64,000 nt of DNA, from contig NZ_JACHYB010000001.1 in NCBI RefSeq assembly GCF_014192515.1, positions 744,001 through 808,000 of the forward strand, read 5' to 3'. Position 1 is the first letter of the stretch. The number at the start of each line of letters is the position of its first letter. Both the position numbers and the translations under genes were made by a program. Positions 27,238 to 37,604 of the stretch are shown piece by piece. Source of the DNA: Microbacter margulisiae (lineage in GTDB: Bacteria > Bacteroidota > Bacteroidia > Bacteroidales > Paludibacteraceae). The notes under the pieces were generated by a model. It was not told the DNA's origin. It searched no databases and worked only from the letters and a program-made list of their open reading frames with translations.

Positions 27238-28656
27238 TTATTCCATCTCAATAACGATATCATGCGTTCCCCGTATTATTGAACTAATAGAATAATTACG
27301 CTGTCTTTTACCATCCACTGTAAATTGTCTAATCGAATTCCCTTGACCTTTAATCAAAATATTCAAGACAGAACGACGATATTTGAGATTTTTCATTTCG
27401 ACAAAATGAATTTCAGATGGTAAATAAGGAGCAAAGGCGAGTGAATGTTCTTCAAATCTTAATCCAAACAGCCCTTTTAGAATCATCGATATATATGCCG
27501 TTGCTGACCACGTTTGTAGTTTACATGATTCCCAATGATAATGAGGATGTAATGATCCATTCGGTTGCCATCCACCGTCGGGTTGCCCATTGGAAGGATT
27601 ATAAATTTCTCTGAAATCATAGTCCCCTTTGTCTTTGTCCAGTGCCAAATGGGTCAGACCAAACAGTTCCTTGGTAAACGAAGTTCCGTCTCCTACAGCT
27701 AGAGATGCTTGTGCAAAAAAACCGTTTACCATTGGCCAAATCAAATTATTATGCCTCCCTGGATGCTCCGATGAATACCTTGGAAAATCTGGATAAATAG
27801 ACGTTATACCGTATTTGGATACTACCGCATGGTGAATTAACTGATTTGCGGCATTACCATTAATGACACCAAAAATAACAGCAAATGAAATTCCAAGTGC
27901 TTCCTGATACTTGTGAGCGTTCCCATTCTGATCAATCAGGTAATAAAAAGAATCACTGTCTTTGTTATATAAATACTTCAGTATACTTCTTTTGATCCTA
28001 TCAGCTTTTTGCTGATAGTTGATAGTGATTCCCTTATCTTTATGTAAAACAATGCTCATCTTGCTTAAGTCTATATATGCTTCATAGTACACACAATTGG
28101 TACTTAAGCATTTCATATACATTGAATTTTTATAATCAAGGACTCCACTGGAAAAGTTCAATGTGTCAAAAATAGGCTTAGGGTAAGCGGCAATGCCATC
28201 GTTAAATACGGATGGCCCCATAAATAAACCATAATGAGGATCAAAAGTTTTTTGCTCCAAAGATTTCATTGTGTTGGCTGAGCAAATATACGCTTGTGCC
28301 AAAAATGACTTGTCTCCAGTAATTAAATAGTGGTTGTAGGCAGCAATGACCCAAATAATCTTGTCCCAATACTGATGTCCAATAGTATCTTTTTTGATTG
28401 TCACATGCCATAACGATTGCTCTGCAACTTCCGGTCTCAACAAACTAACTCCATTCCATGAGTTAATCGCAATATCACGAGTCCATTCTCCTCCATAATC
28501 TGCCCCGGCAGCAAGTATACCTCTGCGAATATTAATATCAACAGTTTCTATCGCTAATTTATATGCTGCTTTTACTAGCGGATTATCACAAGAAAAATCT
28601 TGAGCAAAACTATGAAGCGTAGTTAATAACAGTAAACCTGATACTATTCTTCTCAT
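27238..28656 (-). CDS. Six-hairpin (alpha/alpha)6 glycoside hydrolase, GH63/MGH1-like
   Basis: 472 residues with a signal peptide (RRIVSGLLLLTTLHSFAQD). The fold is an (alpha/alpha)6 barrel: ADYGGEWTRDIAINSW near residue 52, YWDKIIWVIAAYNHYL, HPGRHNNLIWPMVNGFFAQ, and a C-terminal QPDGGWQPNGSLHPHYHWESCKLQTWSATAYI. The TRDIA and HWESCKLQTWSA segments resemble GH63/mannosylglycerate-hydrolase-like enzymes that act on alpha-glucosides or alpha-mannosides. The exact family (GH63, GH78-like, or unclassified) is unsettled. It sits between the GH31 run and the DUF4965 gene in PUL A, suggesting a role in trimming alpha-linked side chains. Confidence 0.72.
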   Translation of the reverse strand: MRRIVSGLLLLTTLHSFAQDFSCDNPLVKAAYKLAIETVDINIRRGILAAGADYGGEWTRDIAINSWNGVSLLRPEVAEQSLWHVTIKKDTIGHQYWDKIIWVIAAYNHYLITGDKSFLAQAYICSANTMKSLEQKTFDPHYGLFMGPSVFNDGIAAYPKPIFDTLNFSSGVLDYKNSMYMKCLSTNCVYYEAYIDLSKMSIVLHKDKGITINYQQKADRIKRSILKYLYNKDSDSFYYLIDQNGNAHKYQEALGISFAVIFGVINGNAANQLIHHAVVSKYGITSIYPDFPRYSSEHPGRHNNLIWPMVNGFFAQASLAVGDGTSFTKELFGLTHLALDKDKGDYDFREIYNPSNGQPDGGWQPNGSLHPHYHWESCKLQTWSATAYISMILKGLFGLRFEEHSLAFAPYLPSEIHFVEMKNLKYRRSVLNILIKGQGNSIRQFTVDGKRQRNYSISSIIRGTHDIVIEME

Positions 28657-28787
28657 CCTAGTGTATTTATGATTTGTTTGATTCTATAAAACGTAATAGA
28701 CACAACAACCAATATGCATGTATCTCTACTAAATATTACAAATTATCTTCAACAAAAAATTAAAATATTCCTAAGGAGTCTTTGTAC

Positions 28788-31241
28788 TTACCAACTCACT
28801 TGAATCTGATCATCATTGTCAGGGAAGGAGACGCTCAATACATGCTTTGTGTCAAATGGCCCATAGTCGGCAAAAGCAAAATGACTTGTAAAGAAGCGTA
28901 TCTCTTCCGGCGTGACTGTTTTTGCAGCGCCGTTGACCGTCAGATGTTGTACCTCTTCCGGTGTGAAGCCATGCAGCACCAATGTGATGACATGAAACCT
29001 TGAGGTAAAACTCCCTTCCTTCTTGCCAAAGGTAAGCATTGCCTGTTGTGGGTCGTAGCTGATCAACCGTTTGTAATAATGTCCCGATTCATATTTGTAC
29101 GTTGTCCCGTCATCCTCGTAATAACGGTATTGATTCGGTTGTTGTCCCTCATAGAGGTTGATAAACAGGGTATCGCCACTGTTGTCGGCTGTCGATTCTA
29201 CCAGCTTCTGCATCGGAATGATGCTCCCTGCCTTCACGTACAACGGCAAACGGTTCAGTTCCGAGTTTGCCACAATCACTTGCTTGCCGGCATAAGGTTT
29301 ATCATTGAAAAGGTCATACCAGTTCCCTTCCGGCAGATAGACCCTGCAAAGGGATTCCGTCCCTTTTACGGGAGCCACCAGGATGGAAGGCCCGAAAAGA
29401 TATTCCTGCTGGAATTCGGGATCATAAATGGTAGAATCGTTCGTATAGTTAATGGCCAGTGACCGGTTAAGCGGCATCCCGTCCTGTGACGATTCATAAA
29501 AGCCAGCATAAATATAAGGGAGCAACTGATAACGGAACCCGATATAACGGCGGGCAATATCTTCACATGTCTCCCCGAAATCCCAGGGTTCTTCCCGGTT
29601 GGAGTTGATCGTGGTATGAGCCCTGTACATCGGAAGGAAAGCCCCGATCTCCATCCAGCGGGTGTAGAGGCTCTGGGTAGGATTGCCGCTGAATCCGCCC
29701 ACATCCATTCCTGCAAAAGTAACACCTGATAAACCCAGGCTGTTGATGAGGCGGACACCCAACAACATATGGTCTTCCTTGGCCTGGTTGTCTCCTGTCC
29801 AGATCGCTGTATAACGTTGTAATCCCGAATAACCTGAACGGCTCAGTACAAAGGGACGCTTGCCATCCATGTATTTCTTTGCTCCTTCATAGGTGCTTCG
29901 TGCCATCTGGAATCCATATACATTCTTTGCCTGCCGGTAAGTAGTGTGTAATCCATCCCAGTTCAGGTTAAGCAAGTCGGGCACTTCCTTTCCCCAGACC
30001 GCTATTTCGTTCATGTCGTTCCAGAATCCGGTTACTCCTTCGTCGGCATAGGTCTTCACCCATCTGCCCCACCATGCACGCGTCTTTGGCATGGTGAAAT
30101 CAGGGAAGTTACACCATCCCGGCCATACCTGTCCTGCATAATTGGTTCCATCGGGGTATTTGATAAACAGGGACGAATCCACTCCCTGCTGGTAAACAGG
30201 ATAGTTCTTGGCAATCTTGACCCCCGGATCGATGATCACGGCCAGATGCATCCCCATCTTCTGCAATTTTCCCGTCATGGCTTTCGGATCGGGGAAACGG
30301 TGTGGATCCCAGGTGAAAATCTTATAATGATCCATATAATTGATGTCCAGATAGATCATGTCGATGGGGATATGCCGTTCCCTGAACTTGGCAGCCGTTG
30401 AGAGCAGGTCGGCTTCAGGGAAATAACACCAGCGGCATTGCTGGTACCCTAAGGACCAGATGGGGGGAATAGGAGTGCGTCCCGTAAGCCAGGTGTAGGA
30501 ACCGATGATCCCTTTTACGGTAGAATGATAAATAAAATAGTAATTCATCTCCCCGCAACTGGCCCTGAAGTAGTCAAAACGGTTGCTACCGGCGCCAAAA
30601 CTGAAGAGGCTGCGGGATGAATTGTCCATAAAGATGCCATAGGCCAGGTGATCGTGCAATCCCATATAAAAAGGAATGGTGGAGTACATCCTGTCGCTGG
30701 CATCATCGTATTCGGGATTATCCGTGTTGTAATTCACGCAGGCTGTCCCTGCACGATCGAGGTTTCCTCCGTGTTCTCCCATCCCGATGAAACGTTCTCC
30801 CGGTTGCAGGGTCTTGTATGTGGTGACTTCTTCTCCGAGCCATGAAGTGCCGAAAGCCGGATCATCGGCATTGATCACTTCTCCTGTTTTTGTCAGGAAG
30901 GTGAATCGTAGCGGATCTTTGGTAATACGCAATGTAACCGAGTCGGTTGAAATGGTGTAGAGCCCTTTGGCGTCTGTCACCTGAACGTGGCAGGCTTCGG
31001 GCTTCACTTCAACGGCATAACTGAAGTCCGGGGCAAAAGCCTGGTGTGCAACCCGGATACGGATGACACCCGGAGCATAAACCGTCACTTGTGCCCTGCC
31101 GTTTGTGGTCAGAAAGGTGTAGGTGGAATGCGATACTTCGATCTTCTTCACATTCCCCAGCGGACTGTTAGCCGGTACCTGCCCTTTCATATTCGGATAC
31201 AGAATCCCTAACAAAATCCAAAGTAAATAATAACGTTTCAT
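28788..31241 (-). CDS. GH31 alpha-glucosidase-type enzyme (first class)
   Basis: 817 residues with a signal peptide (KRYYLLWILLGILYPNMKGQ). Galactose-mutarotase-like N-terminal domain, then the TIM barrel. The catalytic nucleophile lies in GFWNDMNEIAVWG, the canonical GH31 motif, and the acid/base Asp in IWTGDNQA. A DUF5110-like C-terminal domain ends the protein. Such enzymes release terminal alpha-glucose or alpha-xylose. Its G+C content is visibly higher than in the two neighbouring GH31 genes, and it keeps the classical WNDMNE motif they lack, so it is not a recent duplicate of them. Part of the minus-strand PUL A gene run. Confidence 0.93.
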   Translation of the reverse strand: MKRYYLLWILLGILYPNMKGQVPANSPLGNVKKIEVSHSTYTFLTTNGRAQVTVYAPGVIRIRVAHQAFAPDFSYAVEVKPEACHVQVTDAKGLYTISTDSVTLRITKDPLRFTFLTKTGEVINADDPAFGTSWLGEEVTTYKTLQPGERFIGMGEHGGNLDRAGTACVNYNTDNPEYDDASDRMYSTIPFYMGLHDHLAYGIFMDNSSRSLFSFGAGSNRFDYFRASCGEMNYYFIYHSTVKGIIGSYTWLTGRTPIPPIWSLGYQQCRWCYFPEADLLSTAAKFRERHIPIDMIYLDINYMDHYKIFTWDPHRFPDPKAMTGKLQKMGMHLAVIIDPGVKIAKNYPVYQQGVDSSLFIKYPDGTNYAGQVWPGWCNFPDFTMPKTRAWWGRWVKTYADEGVTGFWNDMNEIAVWGKEVPDLLNLNWDGLHTTYRQAKNVYGFQMARSTYEGAKKYMDGKRPFVLSRSGYSGLQRYTAIWTGDNQAKEDHMLLGVRLINSLGLSGVTFAGMDVGGFSGNPTQSLYTRWMEIGAFLPMYRAHTTINSNREEPWDFGETCEDIARRYIGFRYQLLPYIYAGFYESSQDGMPLNRSLAINYTNDSTIYDPEFQQEYLFGPSILVAPVKGTESLCRVYLPEGNWYDLFNDKPYAGKQVIVANSELNRLPLYVKAGSIIPMQKLVESTADNSGDTLFINLYEGQQPNQYRYYEDDGTTYKYESGHYYKRLISYDPQQAMLTFGKKEGSFTSRFHVITLVLHGFTPEEVQHLTVNGAAKTVTPEEIRFFTSHFAFADYGPFDTKHVLSVSFPDNDDQIQVSW

Positions 31242-31274
31242 AGATAAAAATACAAAACAACTATCATTAATCTA

Positions 31275-33842
31275 TCAATATACCAAATAATAAGAACATT
31301 GCTTTGCAATAGAAGGATTGACAATTGTTTGATTAATCAAGTCTCCTACTTGAGGATAATACATGGCAAACTCGTGAATTAATCGATTAAAATGAGTTGG
31401 ATGATACTCAATCCGGATATCTGTTTGATTAACACCCGACAACATGTCTGGAATGGGACTACCGCTATTTTTTAAAAAAGCAACTGCTTTTTTCAACCTA
31501 TGCATCTCCCCAATCATTCCGTTAATATCAACTTGTTTCGAAGGATAATAAATCTCAAACTCAGTTTTTGAATTACAGCTCACATCATTACTCCTTATAT
31601 GAACCGTCAAATCATGACCGGAATAATTCCATGTGTCGTTTTTCTTATCTGTGTTGTAAGAGAGTAGTCTCCCATTCAATACCACAGAGTCTGGAATTAC
31701 TGAGCCATAGAGTTGTACCTCAATATTGCGATTGTGTATCATCCCAGAAAAAGCTCCGGTTCGTGGATAAATCGTTACTCGTAAAACCTTGTTACCCTCT
31801 TTCTCTGTTTGAATTTTAGTAAATGTATAAGCTCCTTTCTGATAATCGTTGTTGTTGCCTGCATCTTCATAGAGCCTGGTACTAAAACTGCTTCCTGGAA
31901 ATACTTTCACGATCAGGTCTTTACTGTTTTCCTGCAAATTCTTAACTTTGTCATCATACATCGGAATAATAGCACCAGCTTTTACATACACTGGATATTG
32001 ATCTATCATAAATTTACGGGTAATGATCTGACCTCCCTTAAAGAGTGTCCCTGTACTCCATTCATACCAATCATTCCCTGCCGGAAGCCAAACTTTTACA
32101 GTCGATAAGCCATTAATAGCCGGAGTAACAACAGGTTTAATGAGCATATTATCTCCAAACATATATTCGTCTTTGAGGGCATAAGCTTCTTTATTTTGAG
32201 GATAGTCATAATACATGGGACGGCATAATGAAATCCCAGTGTCATATGCTTTGCGTGACATAGTGTATATATAAGGTGCCAAAGCATATCGTAAATGAAT
32301 AGCATTGTACAAAGCATTAAAATAGTCTCCGGTAAAATTCCAGATTACTCTGTTTAAACGAGGATCTTTGGTCGAATGAGTACGGAAAATAGGACTAAAT
32401 ACACCGTATTGCATCCATCGGGTATACATTTCAGGATCTATTTTTTTCAAAGAATCAGGCACATTTCCAAACCAATGCCCTCCTAAATCATGACTCCAAT
32501 AACCATACAGGACATTCGATGCCGTGGCAGTAAAATAAGGTTGGAAGGCAAGTGATTTCCACGAAATAACCACATCTCCTGAAAATCCAATTTGATAGCG
32601 ATGATTACCTAATCCGCCCCAGCGATGGTACAACAATGGCCGTAAGTTTGTCTGTTGTTCCATTTCAGTGAAAAAACAATAATTCAGCCACCATGTATTA
32701 CTTAATCCTGCAATTTCTTTTGAATATGGCCATTGCTGCCAATCAAGCCACCAAAAATCAACGCCTTCTTTACGTAGTGGATTGAGAACGATATTAAAAA
32801 GATTGGACATATATTTTTTATCGGCACACTCAAAAGGAATATTTTTATGCCCTGTGGTATCAAAGCTCATGGCTTTAGCAAACTCAGTATACTTTGCTTC
32901 TGTCGGTGCAATACCCGACGCTGGGTGTAAATTTAATGCCGTTTTTAGATGCTGCCCTTTTAACCATTGTAAAAACTTCTCCGGATCAGGGAAAAGCGAT
33001 TTGTTCCATGTATATCCTGTCCATCCTGCCGTGTGCCAGTCCATATCGATAATCAACACGTCCAACGGTATATTATATTGCTTAAATTTTTCCACTAAGG
33101 TGCGTAGCTCATCGTCAGAGTAGTTCCAATAACGAGACCACCAATATCCAAAAGCATAGCGTGGAGGCAGGGGAATTTTCCCAGCTATTTTGGTAAAATC
33201 ATACAAAATAGCTTTATAGTTTGTCCCATAACCCATGAAATACAAATCTAATTCAGGATTATTCCTCTTCTTTACCCATTTCCAGGAGCTATTATCAAAT
33301 AAAAAATTGTTGGAATCATCCAATAGATACCATCCATTGCGTGAAAGAAGTCCATTTTGAAATGGAGTTGGAATAGTGTCGCCCTCGTGTGTGTCTCCAT
33401 TCATACCATCAAGAGTTCGGAAAGTCCCTTTAAGGTTTTCATTGTTTGCCATTCCTGGATGCCAAAGGATAGGAGAACCGTTAGCCTGTTTATATGTTAT
33501 CTGAAGATTCTCTTGATTAAATTTCCCAGATCCAATCTTATATTTCAACTCCATAGTTGACGTCTTAATAATCAACCATTGCCCCTGATTGATTTGGGTA
33601 TATGGGATCGCAGGTAAATCTCGATGGATAACAACAAAAGAAGGAGCATTCACAAACCGCCGTGTGGAATCATATTCCATCCGAATAATATGGGAAGTAA
33701 GAAGTGTAAAACGGGCTGCCCCTGAAACAATCATGGTGGGTCGATCATTATCTTCTAGCGGGACATTCTCCTTAGCATTCATTAGAATGATATCACAAAA
33801 CAAGCTTAGTGATATAAATATTGTTTTTACAATAGTACTCAT
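31275..33842 (-). CDS. GH31-family glycosidase, divergent (WWLDWQQ nucleophile motif)
   Basis: 855 residues. A hydrophobic N-terminus (IVKTIFISLSLFCDIILMNA) acts as signal peptide. The GH31 barrel starts near PLPPRYAFGYWWSRYWNY; the nucleophile Asp sits in VDFWWLDWQQWP instead of the WxDMNE motif, and the acid/base region is GFSGDVVISWKS. YGYWSHDLGGHWFGN is a typical -1 subsite loop. This variant is common in PUL GH31 enzymes of unassigned or alpha-galactosidase/alpha-xylosidase specificity. C-terminal beta-domains extend to the end, including a carbohydrate-binding-like sandwich. The gene is strongly AT-rich. Confidence 0.88.
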   Translation of the reverse strand: MSTIVKTIFISLSLFCDIILMNAKENVPLEDNDRPTMIVSGAARFTLLTSHIIRMEYDSTRRFVNAPSFVVIHRDLPAIPYTQINQGQWLIIKTSTMELKYKIGSGKFNQENLQITYKQANGSPILWHPGMANNENLKGTFRTLDGMNGDTHEGDTIPTPFQNGLLSRNGWYLLDDSNNFLFDNSSWKWVKKRNNPELDLYFMGYGTNYKAILYDFTKIAGKIPLPPRYAFGYWWSRYWNYSDDELRTLVEKFKQYNIPLDVLIIDMDWHTAGWTGYTWNKSLFPDPEKFLQWLKGQHLKTALNLHPASGIAPTEAKYTEFAKAMSFDTTGHKNIPFECADKKYMSNLFNIVLNPLRKEGVDFWWLDWQQWPYSKEIAGLSNTWWLNYCFFTEMEQQTNLRPLLYHRWGGLGNHRYQIGFSGDVVISWKSLAFQPYFTATASNVLYGYWSHDLGGHWFGNVPDSLKKIDPEMYTRWMQYGVFSPIFRTHSTKDPRLNRVIWNFTGDYFNALYNAIHLRYALAPYIYTMSRKAYDTGISLCRPMYYDYPQNKEAYALKDEYMFGDNMLIKPVVTPAINGLSTVKVWLPAGNDWYEWSTGTLFKGGQIITRKFMIDQYPVYVKAGAIIPMYDDKVKNLQENSKDLIVKVFPGSSFSTRLYEDAGNNNDYQKGAYTFTKIQTEKEGNKVLRVTIYPRTGAFSGMIHNRNIEVQLYGSVIPDSVVLNGRLLSYNTDKKNDTWNYSGHDLTVHIRSNDVSCNSKTEFEIYYPSKQVDINGMIGEMHRLKKAVAFLKNSGSPIPDMLSGVNQTDIRIEYHPTHFNRLIHEFAMYYPQVGDLINQTIVNPSIAKQCSYYLVY

Positions 33843-34037
33843 ACAATATAATTATTTTGTTTTTGAAAATATAAAAAACAGATTATCATAGCTTGAATAA
33901 GATTCATAGCTCATATTATGATAGTATTATATAAAATTTATACCTGCGAATCATTATCATAGAATAACATACACGTCAGATTTAGAAAATTACGTTATCT
34001 CACTAACTATATGGAAAGCATCAGATTAAATCTACTG

Positions 34038-36356
34038 CTATTTAATGCTTACATTTACATATTTCCTGATATTTTCAATAGGAACAGAAATTGAGAGTAT
34101 AGCCTCTTGGCTGTTCCATGTCCAATTTCCTTGTGGAGATTGAACACTGGGGAGCAGCTTGCCATTCAAAGAAACATGAACAGGTTTCGATAAGCCATGT
34201 ACAGAGATTATATAGGCTCGTTTGGGGAGCTGTCCCTCGAATACACCTTTAGCAGGATCAATAATTATATTATAACCTTTTTTAGCATTCCCTGTAAAAC
34301 GAATTGTAGTCCAGGCAAAAGCATTGTGTTTATATGATAAAGACATCCCATCGTCTTCATATAAATTAAACCTTCCATTTCGAGGGCCATAAATATCCAA
34401 CATCAGCGTATCAAGTTTTCTTTGAGCAGAATACGACATAGCCCGCTGCATAGGTATTATCGCCCCTTCCTTGACGAATAGAGGCATTGTTGTTAGTGAA
34501 CATGTATCAGAAATTGATTGTCCTCCTATATACGTCTTTCCAGTAAAATAATCAATCCATTTACCAGGAGGAAAATAAATGGATGAAACATTAAGGGAAT
34601 CGGTTATTGGAGCAACTAAAAAATCATTTCCAAATAAATATTCATTGGAATGCTTGTATGCTTCAGGTAGATTTGGATACGTAAGATACAGAGGCCTAAC
34701 AATTGGGAGGGCCTTTTCATATGCAATTCTTGTATAAGTATATAAATAAGGAATAAGTTGTTCTCTCAAGTTAAGAAATTTTTTTGCAACTTTAATTGCT
34801 ACCTTACCATACACCCAAGGCATTCTCAAATTTCCATCGGCTGGATTTTCAGTACTACAGTGGAGACGCATAATGGGACTAAAAACTCCAAATTGTAACC
34901 ACCTACAATACATTTTTGCACCTATCAATCCACCAAGAAAACCACCTATATCATGGGTTACATAAGGCATAAGCACATTCCCCGCTCGTGCGGTAAACGA
35001 AACTTCATAAGCCAAAACAGGCCACTCAGAATGTGTATCGCCAGTAAAAAAAGCAGGATATCTTTCACTACCCCATCCTCCGTATCTACTGATAATAAAG
35101 CTCCTTTTACCTGTAAACTTTTGAGTATATTCATAATAAAGCCTATTAGTCCACAATTGACTATTAATTCCAGACATCGAGGCGAATCTATTTTTATTTT
35201 GCCACCAATTATAATTACCTCCACCATCTATCCACCAAAAGTCTACTCCATCTTTCATAATAGGAGCATGCAAAACTTTCATAAATATGTTTGCTTGAAG
35301 CTTATTAGTCAAATTAAACCCAATAGCTGGAGTTTTTATGTGTAAAAGCTGCCTTATTTTTGGGGCTTGACTATCTTTCGATGAAAGAATGCTTTGATCG
35401 CTACCATATCCAGGATGGTCGTTAACAGCAATATGTAACCCATACTTATGAGCCCAATTTAAAAATGATTTAGGATGTGGAAATATAGGACTCCAGTCAT
35501 AACCACCCTCCCAACCAAACTTATGCCAACCAAAATCAAGAACAAGAACATCCAAAGGTAAGCCTTCATGCCTAAACTTTTCGATTTCTTGTTGCAAATT
35601 TTCGTCTGTATAGTGATAATCTGTTACTAACTTTGATGAGGGTAAATATTCATAATTCAAATCTGTAATCCAAGTGCCCAATACATACCTTGGAATCATA
35701 GGAATCTTACCACATACCCTCGAAAATTCTAAAAGAGCATATGAATAATTATCTCCATAAGAAAAAAAATACCAATCTTGTAAATTCTTTTTAGAGCGGG
35801 GTTCAATCCACTGCTTTTTTTTATCCCAAATTGCACTATGACTATCATCCAATAAAAAATAACCACTTTTACTTAAAACACCTTTAGTAAAACTTGGCAA
35901 CAATTTCACACTAGCCTGATCCAATGCAGAACCAAGACCACCAAGGTTTAATGTATCTGAGTCCCCTGGCATCCACTCACCTTGTTTATTACCATATATC
36001 CATTTAACATTAAGATTATATTTTGTAAACTTTCCTGATCCTAAAAGATACTTTAGTTTAATATTATCAGTAGATATGATCAAATGACCATTTGCCTCCT
36101 TCACGGTCATTTTGGTCGTATTGGAAGGTCTATTGACGACAACCACTGACGGTTGATTAATAAAATAGGCCCCTTCCGAATATTCCATTCGGACAAGAGT
36201 AGGGCTGAGTACTTCAAATCTTGCATTCCCCGCAATAACAATATTATTAAGTCTCTTAAATGGAGTTTGTGGAGTTCCTTTTAACTGCGCAAAAATATTT
36301 TCTGAAACAGAAAAGCAGAGTGCCAGTAGTATTATTAAAAAATGTATCTTTCTCAT
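34038..36356 (-). CDS. GH31-family glycosidase, divergent (WWIDGGG nucleophile motif)
   Basis: 772 residues with a clear signal peptide (RKIHFLIILLALCFSVSENIFAQ). Barrel starts at MIPRYVLGTWITDLNYEY. The nucleophile Asp is in VDFWWIDGGGNYNWW, the acid/base in FFTGDTHSEWPV, and THDIGGFLGG is the following loop. It is related to the neighbour at 31275-33842 (same WW-D arrangement) but clearly diverged, suggesting different linkages in the same substrate. The C-terminal portion is DUF5110-like. It is the first enzyme gene after susD in PUL A, separated from it by the IS5-family element. Confidence 0.88.
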   Translation of the reverse strand: MRKIHFLIILLALCFSVSENIFAQLKGTPQTPFKRLNNIVIAGNARFEVLSPTLVRMEYSEGAYFINQPSVVVVNRPSNTTKMTVKEANGHLIISTDNIKLKYLLGSGKFTKYNLNVKWIYGNKQGEWMPGDSDTLNLGGLGSALDQASVKLLPSFTKGVLSKSGYFLLDDSHSAIWDKKKQWIEPRSKKNLQDWYFFSYGDNYSYALLEFSRVCGKIPMIPRYVLGTWITDLNYEYLPSSKLVTDYHYTDENLQQEIEKFRHEGLPLDVLVLDFGWHKFGWEGGYDWSPIFPHPKSFLNWAHKYGLHIAVNDHPGYGSDQSILSSKDSQAPKIRQLLHIKTPAIGFNLTNKLQANIFMKVLHAPIMKDGVDFWWIDGGGNYNWWQNKNRFASMSGINSQLWTNRLYYEYTQKFTGKRSFIISRYGGWGSERYPAFFTGDTHSEWPVLAYEVSFTARAGNVLMPYVTHDIGGFLGGLIGAKMYCRWLQFGVFSPIMRLHCSTENPADGNLRMPWVYGKVAIKVAKKFLNLREQLIPYLYTYTRIAYEKALPIVRPLYLTYPNLPEAYKHSNEYLFGNDFLVAPITDSLNVSSIYFPPGKWIDYFTGKTYIGGQSISDTCSLTTMPLFVKEGAIIPMQRAMSYSAQRKLDTLMLDIYGPRNGRFNLYEDDGMSLSYKHNAFAWTTIRFTGNAKKGYNIIIDPAKGVFEGQLPKRAYIISVHGLSKPVHVSLNGKLLPSVQSPQGNWTWNSQEAILSISVPIENIRKYVNVSIK

Positions 36357-36510
36357 TTATATCTATTTATCAACATTATTCTCGCAAGTAAAACAATCGG
36401 GTAGAAAAAGATGAGTACTTTTATTCCAGATATTGCTGTTGCCATTTTTGAGCATATTAAGTTTCCCACATAAAGAGTCAATTCAATATCTCAATTATGT
36501 ATATTTTAGT

Positions 36511-37436
36511 GAAGTCATCTTGACTTTTTCTGTTTAGTAATTTTCTTAAGTAGTATCACGATAAAAGCGATAAGGTTAAAGCTTTGCCAACTGGAGCAAG
36601 TAACATCAAATCTGTTCAATAGAGATCTGAAACTATCCATCCATGCATTGGTTCTTTCTATGCAATAGCGTTGCTGATAGAGCAATTCATCGAAGAATAT
36701 ATCATCCGTATGTGCTGCGTTACGCCAGTTAATAGCGATGTTGGGTATTATTTCATGGGAAGAACAGAATTCTCTGAACTCCGCAGAGTCAAAACCTGCA
36801 TCGGCATTAAGAAAAAGACCATCAACTCTTATATCGGAGTTATTCAGCGAATCAATAATGTCGGTAAAACGTTCTTTAATTTGATGTAAATCATTGTGAT
36901 TCCCTTCTATCGGGTCTGATATGGCCAATGGGATACCTTGTCTGTCTGTAAGATAAAGAGCATTGGTAGTCTTCCTTTTCTTCCGACCCTGATAAGCAAC
37001 CTGTTCTCCTCCACGTAATGCGGGGGTATGGCTGCCATCCAAATCAACACTGGACATGTCCAATGAGGCTCTGTATTTATTCAATAAACCAAACCAGATT
37101 TGTTGTAACACTCCTGATTTACACCATGTACGAAAATAACCGAAAACAGTCTTATAATGCAATACGACATTAGAAAATAAACTTTTAACGGGCAACATAT
37201 GCCATTGACAACCTGTTTTTAATTTGTACAATATGCAGTTAACAATCTCGGCGATATCACACTTTGTCCTGAACCCTCTCTTGGGTACAGGGATGAATGG
37301 CACTATTTCTTTATTTATTGTATCTTTGTCGAGTACTAAGTACATGGGGAAGAGTGGTGTTTTATAGTTTTGCTTTTCATAAAACGGCTCTTCCCTTTTT
37401 TTAGTATTTAAAGCTTGTAAAAGTCAAGACGAATTC
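36511..37436 (-). mobile_element. IS5-family insertion sequence (ISL2-like), copy A, between susD and GH31
   Basis: 926 bp. Ends GAAGTCATCTTGACTTTT and GAATTCGTCTTGACTTTT form an inverted repeat with 2 mismatches in 18. It lies between genes and disrupts none. The flanking 3-mers are AGT (left) and ATT (right): both fit the ANT target pattern reported for the ISL2 group, but they do not match each other, so one side has changed or been replaced. It has the same length as copy B, in opposite orientation. Confidence 0.9.
36515..37345 (-). CDS. IS5-family transposase, copy A
   Basis: 276 residues. N-terminal DUF4096-like helix region (YKLKTGCQWHMLPVKS), then the DDE core: Asp in SVDLDGSHTPALRGGE, Asp in LNADAGFDS, and Glu in YCIERTNAWMDSFRSLLNRFD, the Y-(2)-R-(3)-E-type signature of IS4/IS5 transposases in altered form. 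Intact and identical to copy B. Confidence 0.93.
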   Translation of the reverse strand: MYLVLDKDTINKEIVPFIPVPKRGFRTKCDIAEIVNCILYKLKTGCQWHMLPVKSLFSNVVLHYKTVFGYFRTWCKSGVLQQIWFGLLNKYRASLDMSSVDLDGSHTPALRGGEQVAYQGRKKRKTTNALYLTDRQGIPLAISDPIEGNHNDLHQIKERFTDIIDSLNNSDIRVDGLFLNADAGFDSAEFREFCSSHEIIPNIAINWRNAAHTDDIFFDELLYQQRYCIERTNAWMDSFRSLLNRFDVTCSSWQSFNLIAFIVILLKKITKQKKSR

Positions 37437-37560
37437 ATTGTATACTTACGTTGTGATTCTATTTTTATACACCACTATTATTGTAATTATATTATCACCT
37501 TGCAATCTCTCAGGTACAAAAAAATTCTTCAAATTTTATTCATACTGAAGTTATACAGAA

Positions 37561-37592
37561 TAGCTTGTTAGGTTGTATGACCTAACAAGCTA
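37561..37592 (-). terminator. Hairpin after susD
   Basis: 13-bp perfect stem TAGCTTGTTAGGT / ACCTAACAAGCTA with a 6-base loop, 12 bp after the susD stop. No T run follows on the minus strand, so it may be an attenuating or mRNA-stabilising hairpin that lets SusCD exceed the enzymes downstream. Confidence 0.6.
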
Positions 37593-37604
37593 TGGGTATA
37601 AATA

